Of a DNA stretch of 64,000 bases, positions 57,859-64,000 are shown piece after piece. Under the pieces are notes generated by a model. The model worked only from the letters and a program-made list of their open reading frames with translations, did no database searches and was not told where the DNA came from. Made by a program: the position numbers and the translations under genes. The stretch's first letter is position 1. Every line of letters starts with the position of its first letter. The stretch comes from a virus: positions 1 through 64,000 of IMG/VR virus record IMGVR_UViG_3300023179_000035; one strand, 5' to 3'.

Positions 57859-58251
57859 TCAGCCGACGCCGCCGTAGCCGTTCGACCCCGTGATTGTCAC
57901 AAAGTTCCTAGACGGGATGAACGTCAGCCCGCCGATGACTGTGTACGTCGGCGTGCCAGCTGAGCCTGAGATGAAGAGCCTGTCTACTCGCATGTCTGCC
58001 GAGAAAGACTCCGTGCCGTTGAGGATGAAGTAGTTGGAGTTGCTGGGCAGCAGGCCGTTCTCAGTGAAGGCCACTGCGATGTTAGAGCCGCTCGGGCTGG
58101 TGTTCCTGACGATGATGAACCTGGCGACGTAGCCGAAGTCTATCTCGTGGACATCCCCCAAGGCCACCTGGGAAGACGTGACGTACGGGGTGGCAGATAT
58201 CTGGTAAGAGGAGACGTAACCCTCGGCTGGGACAGCATAATTTAGTGGCAT
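57859..58251 (-). CDS. Small structural/adaptor protein upstream of LamG adhesin
   Basis: The 130-residue product (VHEIDFGYVARFIIVRNTSP, AVAFTENGLLPSNSNYFIL, SADMRVDRLFISGSAGTPTY) belongs to a small beta protein type seen beside fibre genes in many large phages; it resembles decoration or fibre-attachment proteins. It is translated first in a two-gene minus-strand operon, with CAAGGTGATTAG before ATG. On that strand TAGATAGTTAAG upstream (58272-58283) differs by one base from the ATACTTA element context at 47296. Role as adaptor for the LamG adhesin is inferred. Confidence 0.68.
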   Translation of the reverse strand: MPLNYAVPAEGYVSSYQISATPYVTSSQVALGDVHEIDFGYVARFIIVRNTSPSGSNIAVAFTENGLLPSNSNYFILNGTESFSADMRVDRLFISGSAGTPTYTVIGGLTFIPSRNFVTITGSNGYGGVG

Positions 58252-58473
58252 CTAATCACCTTGCTGCTCTTAACTATCTAGGACGCTTCTTAGTTGTAGC
58301 TTCTTCCTACTCTGGTTATTGTTAGATAATTGTGTAGCTGCAGTGGGCAGAAGTAAACGTGTCTCATGGCAGGAATATTCCTAGTGCCCCCAGGGGCGGC
58401 TATTTGCAGTTTGGTAATAAGTTTTACTGGCCGCTGCCCAAGAGTGTAGGTTTGGCGGCAGGAGAGCAACAGC

Positions 58474-59346
58474 ATGTCAGACGACCGCGAGAATCGCAAC
58501 GCAGTGTTCCAGGGACAGGTTTCAGCCCCGCCGGGAGTCCAGCCGGGCATGCCGACGACGACGATGGCCGACAGGGTCAAGGCGGACTTTGGCCTCGACA
58601 TTCCGGTGGAGCTCGTCCCCCTGCCGTCCAGCGGCAGGGTCTACCCGCAGGGGTCAGCCCTGGCCGACAGGGAAGCCTTGGAGATTCGGGCCATGACAGC
58701 CCGCGAGGAGGACATCCTGACCAGTAGGGCCCTCCTGAAGAAGGGCACCGCCATCACTGAGCTCATCCGGTCATGCATCGTCGACAAGAGCGTCAACGTG
58801 TCTGACATGCTGATCGGTGACAGGAACGCCCTGATGGTGGCCGTTAGGATCACGGGGTACGGCCCTGAGTACCCAGTGGAGCTGGAGTGTCCAGACTGCG
58901 ACACTAACACCCAACACACCTTCAACCTGGCCGAGCTCCAGATCCGCAGGCTGGCGATCGACCCCGTGGTCGAGGGCAGCAACGCCTTCGAGTTCGCCCT
59001 GCCCGTCTCCAAGAAGAACGTCCGCTTCAAGTTCCTGACGGGACGGGACGAGGACGACATGATGGCCCTGGCCGAGAAGCAGAAGAAGCATGGGCTCGGC
59101 AACGAGTCAGCCGTCACCACAGCGCTACAGTACGCTATCGTGGCTGTGGACGGCGTGACCGACAGGGCCAAGATCTCTAACTTCATCAAGAGCATGCCGG
59201 CCCGCGACTCTAGGGCCCTTCGCACTTACATCAAAGACAACGAGCCAGGCATCGTGATGCGGCAGGACGTGGCCTGCGACAAGTGCGGCCACTCAGAGGA
59301 GGTCGACATGCCGCTCGGCGTCAACTTTTTTTGGCCTTCGACATGA
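58474..59346 (+). CDS. 26: gp26-like baseplate/tail-assembly protein
   Basis: The 290-residue product has LPSSGRVYPQGS, IRAMTAREEDILTSRALLKK and ELIRSCIVD, the signature of the T4 gp26 family, with two Cys pairs (CPDC and CDKC) forming a probable zinc ribbon, and ends LGVNFFWPST. ATG follows GGCAGGAGAGCAACAGC. The last codons lie in TTTTTTT, and the following frame (gp51-like) continues from here without its own start, so a fraction of product may be a frameshifted fusion. It lies just before the tape measure, as tail-assembly chaperones do. The 220 bases before it hold no convincing gene. Confidence 0.85.
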   Translation: MSDDRENRNAVFQGQVSAPPGVQPGMPTTTMADRVKADFGLDIPVELVPLPSSGRVYPQGSALADREALEIRAMTAREEDILTSRALLKKGTAITELIRSCIVDKSVNVSDMLIGDRNALMVAVRITGYGPEYPVELECPDCDTNTQHTFNLAELQIRRLAIDPVVEGSNAFEFALPVSKKNVRFKFLTGRDEDDMMALAEKQKKHGLGNESAVTTALQYAIVAVDGVTDRAKISNFIKSMPARDSRALRTYIKDNEPGIVMRQDVACDKCGHSEEVDMPLGVNFFWPST

Positions 59347-59386
59347 GGACAGGGAGGGGATCATCCTTGAGCCCACTTTCCTGCTG

Positions 59387-59602
59387 ATGTACTACGGTGG
59401 TTTCACCTTCACAGAGGCCTACAACATACCCGTCTCCTACAAGAGGTGGTTCGTAGACCGCCTCGTCCAAGAGCTGACGCGGAAGGGGCCGGACGGCTCC
59501 GATGCCCCGACCCGGGCCGCCCACGCAGACACCCCAGATGTCAGGGCCATGCAGGGGCGGTCTCGGGAGCAGGTACCGTCCCGCCTGAGGCGCTTTACGT
59601 GA
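59387..59602 (+). CDS. gp51-like C-terminal extension frame (probable frameshift product)
   Basis: The frame reads LEPTFLLMYYGGFTFTEAYN and IPVSYKRWFVDRLVQEL, similar to the small protein after gp26 in T4-like phages. The conserved part begins about 15 codons before the first ATG (59387), as EDREGIILEPTFLL, and that stretch has no ATG, GTG or TTG in frame. It is in frame +1 relative to gp26 and overlaps it back to the seven-T run at 59326-59332. I infer that it is translated as an extension of the gp26-like protein; start at 59387 is only the first standard codon. Confidence 0.6.
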   Translation: MYYGGFTFTEAYNIPVSYKRWFVDRLVQELTRKGPDGSDAPTRAAHADTPDVRAMQGRSREQVPSRLRRFT

Positions 59603-59646
59603 CCCTTTTGCTGCGTCTCCACTACTTAGTCTGACAGGGGTGACGC

Positions 59647-62600
59647 TTGGCTAAAAGAAAAGGCGGCAAGGGCGGCGGTGAGCCGTACGATTTTTCTGCG
59701 CAGGCTACTGCCATGGCGGCCATGGCGGCCAGCATGGAGAACATCAATGAGAAGCTGACTAGCACCATTGAGGGCCAGCTTAAAGTGCTAGAGCAGCTCC
59801 AGAAGACGCTGGCCTCTCTCGCCGAGGCCGGAGAGGGGCCGGTCGCTGACGCCGCCGCTAACACGTCTAAGGCGGCCGAGGGGGCGCAACAGGTCAACGA
59901 GTCCCTAGAGGACATCATAAAAAACATGGACGAAGCCGGCGGGTCCGCCGCCTCCCTCGCGCAGGCTATAGCGAAAGCCTACGGCCGGCCAGAGCCCCAA
60001 AAGTTCAAGACCCTTCAGGGGCAGCTGGCCAAGGGGGCCAAGAAGTTCATCGACCAGTACAAGAACACTTCCAGCGTCCTGCTCTTCTTCCAGGGCCTGT
60101 CCCAGGGCGTCCAGAACGCCATGAACGTCTTGAAGGGCGCCACGTCTATAGCTACCAGCCTGGCCTCCTCGCTCTTCAACATCGGCTTCGCCATCGCCTC
60201 CATACCGTTCCAGATGTTCCAGAAGCTGATGGACTTCGCCGCCAAGGCCACCGGTGGCACCGAGTTCGCCCAGGCCCGAGAGAACGTCCGCAAGTACTTC
60301 GGCGACCTGAGGACTGGGACCTCCGCCATGGTGCTAGACGTCGGCACAAAGATGCAGGGCTTCGCGAAGAACACAGGCCTGAGCCTCTACAGCGTCTTTG
60401 GGGACGCCGCCGAGATGCTCAACTACGTCAACGAGATGGCCCAGGGCATCGGGGCCGCCCTGCCCTCAATGCTCAAGTCCTTTGGCAAGAAACAGCAGGG
60501 CACGCTCTTCGCCTTCGCCAAGGGCCTAGGCCTAGGAGCGGAGGAGATGAGGTCAATCGGCCTCTACGCTCTCGCTTCAGGCAAGGACGCCAAGCATGTC
60601 TTTCAGGACATGACCAAGATGGCCCTGCAGCTGGAGAAGGCCTACGGCGATAACGCTAAGGTCTTGGGCAGGGACGTCGGCAAGGCCATCAAGGACGTTG
60701 GTGTCTTCGGCAACGCCACCGTGGAGACCCTCTTCAAGGGCGCCACTTACGCTCGCGGCCTTGGGGTAGAACTGGACCACATTAAGGGCACGCTAGGCGC
60801 TTTCGGCACCTTCGAGCAGGCCGCTGACAACGTCTCTATGCTGACGCAGGCCTTTGGCGCCAACATTGACACCATGGAGCTGCTGCAGGCGGGTGCCGGC
60901 GGCGACGCCGCTAAGCAGGTAGACATCCTTCGAAAGTCACTGTTCAGTGCCGGCGTCTCTGCCGACACGATGAACAACTACAACCTCAAGCTGTTGGCCT
61001 CTAGCACTGGCCTGTCAGAAGAGGTGGCCCGTACCGTCTTTTCTATGAACAACCAGGGCAGGTCGCTGCAGGACATCCAGAAGCAGGCTGACGCGGCCAA
61101 GAAGAAGGAGGAGGCCTACCAGGAGACACTTCGGCGTCTCGCTCCATCCATCGAGAGGGTGGTGAGGCAGTTCGAGATGGTGGGGTCCTTCTTCGAGATG
61201 TTCTTCAAGGGGATGGCCAGGGCCCTTGTCATGTTCGGCCCCTTTAGGGACGTCGTCTTCGACATCAGGAAGGCCCTGATGCACACCTTCCAGATCGGCT
61301 TCCAGTTCGGCATGAAGTTCTTCGGCATCCTCGAGAACACTTTCGGTCTCTTCACTGCGATGCACAACTTTTTCAAGCAGGGTGGCATAGAGAAGTTCTT
61401 TAATACCTTCTCGGGTATCTTGGAGAGGTTCACTCGGTCACTCGCTACGGGCCAGGGTGACGTGAAAGGGCTGCTCGACGACTTCTCGAGGCTCATCACT
61501 GACTTCTTCAGCGGCAACAATCCAGCATTCGCCGGCATAGCCGCCTCCTTCCAGAAGATCATGGCGGTCGTCGGGGCCACCATAGGCGCCGGCATTAGGG
61601 CGCTATCGCCCATGGTAATCAACGCCCTCGACTTCCTTATCAACCTCATCATCGACCCAAAGAGGGCGGACGCCCAGATAAACCAGGCAACGGGCATTAT
61701 GGGCCCATTCGTCATGCCCATCTACACTGCCCTGCGCGAGAACCTTCCAAAGATAGCGTCCAAGATGGGTGACCTGCTGTGGGAGCTTTTAGGACTCGCT
61801 CGGGCTGAGCTATGGAAGGGCAGAGATTTTATGCTTCTTGGCATGTCATTTGGAACTGCCTTAGCCTCATATGCTCTAATACCGGGTATTATTAAATTTG
61901 GTCTCGGAAGATTGTTTCAAAGTTCGGCTACTAGCGCTATTACACAAGCGATCTATCAGGCGGCAGCGGCTGCAGAGGCAGGTAAGGCTGGAGAATTAGC
62001 TGCCTCGCAGCTAAGTCAAGGTTGGATATCCTATCTTGGAAATCCTGTAAGTACAGCGATGTTTAAAACATCATTTACTTCTTTCTTAGGGGCTGCGGGA
62101 CTTCTTGCAGCGTCCTTCACCGCAGGATGGGCATTAGGTAAAATGATTGCTGATTCTGTCGGCCAAGGGATGAGAGATAATGCAAAACAATCTGCTGACA
62201 GCGCTGATAAATTCACAAAAGATATATTGGCCGAGCAAGATAAGAAGAAAAAAATTGAAATAGCTAAAAAAGAACTTGAAGAACAGCAGGCATTAAGACA
62301 AAAAGCCAAAGAAGACGCAGAGAAGCTTAGTTGGGCTGAAACAGGCATGGTAGCAGGCGTAGGAGCACTAGGATTTGTTGGAGGGTCAATTGTAGCGCCA
62401 GGCGCAGGATCAGTTGCAGGTGCAGTAGGCTTATCAGCTGCCGCCGGGGTGGCTTTTAAAGCAGCAAAAATGAAGGAATTTGATGCGAATGCAGCTGCAT
62501 TTGACCTAAGGATTATGAGTGCTCAATCAATTATTGATGCGTATGAAAATCCAAGCAGTCCTGCCTATAAAGCGCGTGAAAATGCTGAAGCACAGGCAAA

Positions 62601-63825
62601 AAAAGCTCAAGAAGCGGCAGCTGAAAAATCGCAGAGAGACATGGCTCTGTCATCCCTCGGTGCAGTTACGCCAGAAAATGTCCAAGAGAGGATAAAGTCC
62701 TTCAAGGACATGGCTGCAAAATTAACCGTTGACGAGATAAAAGGCATCAACGCTACGATGAAGTCTATCCGCGATGCGATGGACCAGATCGACTGGCGTG
62801 TAATGGGACCTGACGCTGAGAAAAATTTTAAGGACAAGGTCCTGCAGGTCAAGATATTCCAAGACCTCATAACTTCCGTCACTACGTCTATTAATGCAGT
62901 TATTCAGGCCAACCAGACAGTCGCTGGGTTCAAGCCAGCCTGGACGACGTTCAGCAAGGCGATGGGCGACGTCTTCATGACCATAAATTCATACTTTGAT
63001 GCTGGGCAGGGCCCGACCCTTGGCTCCGCATTGACCCTCACTGACTCCACGAAGGCTAGCCTAAAGAGCGCGGCGGATAGCGCCGACGCCGCCGGCCAAT
63101 CTTTCACTAGCATGAAAGGCGGCGTGTCGAGCATGGTGGCGGCTGTAGGCCAGATCACAGCGACAATACCAACAGGAGTCGGCACGGCGCAGGCCATCGC
63201 CCAGTCAGCTGGCTCCCTTTACAATATCTTCAACGCGATATACGCTGGTTACAGCGTCGACTCTCCGATAGGCAGGCTCCTGTCCTCCTCGCCGGTGGCG
63301 ACGTCTTTTACTACCATGGACCAGGCGAAGTCTAGCATCGACGCCGCGACCCAGAAGGTGCAGACTACAATGGGCGCCGCCAAGGAGCTCTTCAAGGCGT
63401 CTAACGAGTTCAACACAGAGCTAGGCAAACTAAAGGGCCAGAACTTCAACGTCAAGGCCTCCCTCGACTCCTTGGGCAACCGCCTCGGCTTCGGAGACCA
63501 GGTGACGCTCCGCAACGACAAGGTGGTCATCAACCTGGAGGTGTCGGTCGACATGAAGGCTGACACCCTGGAGAGGATACTGGTCCTGCGCAAGGACTCT
63601 ATCATTAGGGACAGGCTGGACTGGTCCGTTAGGGCGTTGAAGATTAATTTAGACAACAAGTCAGATGGGACAAGTTATGCAACCAACGCAGCGGTCTCCA
63701 ACCCTGAGACTGCAAAATACGAAACGCAGCAACTGACTTACCCCACCCTGCTTGATGAGTTGCCGCATGACCCAGGCGGACACGTTAAGAGAGCTGTGAC
63801 AGACAGCACGCACCAAGCTAAGTAA
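59647..63825 (+). CDS. Tail tape measure protein (gp29 position)
   Basis: The 1392-residue product is long, helical and Ala-rich, begins after the gp26/51-like pair, and has hydrophobic stretches (e.g. ALASYALIPGIIKFGLGRLF near 735, FLGAAGLLAASFTAGWALG near 810, VAGVGALGFVGGSIVAPGAG near 905) and internal coiled coils, as expected of a tape measure that sets tail length and contacts the membrane. The start is TTG 59647 with GACAGGGGTGACGC upstream. Bases about 61,800-62,640 (residues about 718-998) are strikingly AT-rich compared with both flanks, with no frame break, so that segment was probably exchanged in. Confidence 0.85.
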   Translation: MAKRKGGKGGGEPYDFSAQATAMAAMAASMENINEKLTSTIEGQLKVLEQLQKTLASLAEAGEGPVADAAANTSKAAEGAQQVNESLEDIIKNMDEAGGSAASLAQAIAKAYGRPEPQKFKTLQGQLAKGAKKFIDQYKNTSSVLLFFQGLSQGVQNAMNVLKGATSIATSLASSLFNIGFAIASIPFQMFQKLMDFAAKATGGTEFAQARENVRKYFGDLRTGTSAMVLDVGTKMQGFAKNTGLSLYSVFGDAAEMLNYVNEMAQGIGAALPSMLKSFGKKQQGTLFAFAKGLGLGAEEMRSIGLYALASGKDAKHVFQDMTKMALQLEKAYGDNAKVLGRDVGKAIKDVGVFGNATVETLFKGATYARGLGVELDHIKGTLGAFGTFEQAADNVSMLTQAFGANIDTMELLQAGAGGDAAKQVDILRKSLFSAGVSADTMNNYNLKLLASSTGLSEEVARTVFSMNNQGRSLQDIQKQADAAKKKEEAYQETLRRLAPSIERVVRQFEMVGSFFEMFFKGMARALVMFGPFRDVVFDIRKALMHTFQIGFQFGMKFFGILENTFGLFTAMHNFFKQGGIEKFFNTFSGILERFTRSLATGQGDVKGLLDDFSRLITDFFSGNNPAFAGIAASFQKIMAVVGATIGAGIRALSPMVINALDFLINLIIDPKRADAQINQATGIMGPFVMPIYTALRENLPKIASKMGDLLWELLGLARAELWKGRDFMLLGMSFGTALASYALIPGIIKFGLGRLFQSSATSAITQAIYQAAAAAEAGKAGELAASQLSQGWISYLGNPVSTAMFKTSFTSFLGAAGLLAASFTAGWALGKMIADSVGQGMRDNAKQSADSADKFTKDILAEQDKKKKIEIAKKELEEQQALRQKAKEDAEKLSWAETGMVAGVGALGFVGGSIVAPGAGSVAGAVGLSAAAGVAFKAAKMKEFDANAAAFDLRIMSAQSIIDAYENPSSPAYKARENAEAQAKKAQEAAAEKSQRDMALSSLGAVTPENVQERIKSFKDMAAKLTVDEIKGINATMKSIRDAMDQIDWRVMGPDAEKNFKDKVLQVKIFQDLITSVTTSINAVIQANQTVAGFKPAWTTFSKAMGDVFMTINSYFDAGQGPTLGSALTLTDSTKASLKSAADSADAAGQSFTSMKGGVSSMVAAVGQITATIPTGVGTAQAIAQSAGSLYNIFNAIYAGYSVDSPIGRLLSSSPVATSFTTMDQAKSSIDAATQKVQTTMGAAKELFKASNEFNTELGKLKGQNFNVKASLDSLGNRLGFGDQVTLRNDKVVINLEVSVDMKADTLERILVLRKDSIIRDRLDWSVRALKINLDNKSDGTSYATNAAVSNPETAKYETQQLTYPTLLDELPHDPGGHVKRAVTDSTHQAK

Positions 63826-63842
63826 CCCTAGCAGGTCATGAC

Positions 63843-64000
63843 ATGAAATCACAAAAGTTTATAGACATGCTGAGGTCCGACCCCAGCTATGCGGCCGCCC
63901 TGGCGGCCGCCCCAGACGAAGAGACCCGTCGCAAGGTGGCCGCCGCCGCTGAGTCACTAGCCCTAAAACTAGGAGAGGTCCTCGACCCGTTCATGGAGAC
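63843..64000 (+). CDS. Gene after tape measure, 3' partial
   Basis: ATG at 63843 opens a frame to the end of the window (MKSQKFIDMLRSDPSYAAAL, then AAAPDEETRRKVAAAAESLA). It is Ala-rich and helical with no recognised motif. A competing ATG at 63838 stops at once (ATGACATGA). Leader CCTAGCAGGTC gives a modest Shine-Dalgarno. Only 52 residues are visible. Likely baseplate or tail-associated by position. Confidence 0.55.
   Translation, partial: MKSQKFIDMLRSDPSYAAALAAAPDEETRRKVAAAAESLALKLGEVLDPFME

Noticed and set aside
55740-58300. Invertible fibre cassette with flanking inverted repeats
   Set aside because: I compared the sequences around 55,745 and 58,260 and saw no inverted repeat, and no invertase gene is in the window.
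58359-58727. 122-residue frame (GTG start) upstream of and overlapping gp26-like gene
   Set aside because: Most of it overlaps the well-supported gp26 frame; the unique part (about 40 residues) has no ribosome site or family.
1-64000. tRNA genes and CRISPR arrays
   Set aside because: No clover-leaf with a TTCGANTC loop and no regularly spaced repeats with spacers were seen by eye; a tRNA scan would be decisive.

Overview
The window is a segment of a large, GC-rich, T4-type contractile-tailed (myovirus) phage genome. The diagnostic genes are recognisable T4 homologues: large terminase (gp17), portal (gp20), prohead protease (gp21), scaffold (gp22-like), major capsid protein (gp23), neck proteins (gp13/gp14-like), sheath terminator (gp15-like), sheath (gp18, two tandem copies), tube (gp19), gp26-like baseplate/chaperone protein, tape measure and gp4-like head-completion nucleases. 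There is no host chromosomal flank and no integrase. I cannot name the host: the sequence shows heavy use of AGG and ATA codons, Shine-Dalgarno starts, and a one-piece tmRNA with an LAA-ending tag, which fits a bacterium with the usual ClpXP system.

Layout. 1-9.5 kb: large virion/baseplate-periphery proteins (FN3-like, LamG-like). 9.5-14.7 kb: gp4-like nuclease, RuvC-like resolvase, DnaG-type primase and a single-chain Mre11-Rad50 fusion, an island of DNA metabolism. 15-28.3 kb: terminase, portal (interrupted by an HNH intein), protease, small core proteins, scaffold and capsid protein, closed by a strong terminator. 28.4-37.3 kb: accessory region with a homing endonuclease and a remnant of another, fibre-like proteins, a lipoprotein plus papain-like protease pair, a second gp4-like nuclease, a phage tmRNA and several small proteins. 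37.4-46.8 kb: neck, sheath terminator and two sheath genes over 1000 residues each. 46.8-52.4 kb: a small packaged-protein candidate, an N-carbamoylputrescine amidase-like gene, two more homing endonucleases and the tube gene. 52.5-58.3 kb: two long fibre genes in convergent orientation. 58.4-64 kb: gp26-like protein, a gp51-like overlapping frame, tape measure, and the start of another gene.

Functional themes. (1) Six short ORFs begin with nearly the same 20-residue helix (M-K-L/I-T-x3-L-R/K-x-I/V-I/V-x-E-E), several followed by a T4 gp21-type cleavage site. I read this as a capsid-targeting tag on a family of internal head proteins. (2) A heptamer ATACTTA recurs in intergenic leaders and is a candidate late promoter element analogous to T4 TATAAATA. 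(3) The gp26-like gene and the next frame overlap at a run of seven T with no start codon for the conserved N-terminus of the second frame, directly upstream of the tape measure, which suggests a programmed frameshift of the tail-assembly-chaperone type. (4) Homing elements are abundant: one intein, four free-standing endonucleases and one remnant, all next to essential structural genes. (5) Host-directed functions: tmRNA, a polyamine-pathway enzyme, and a secreted lipoprotein/cysteine protease pair.
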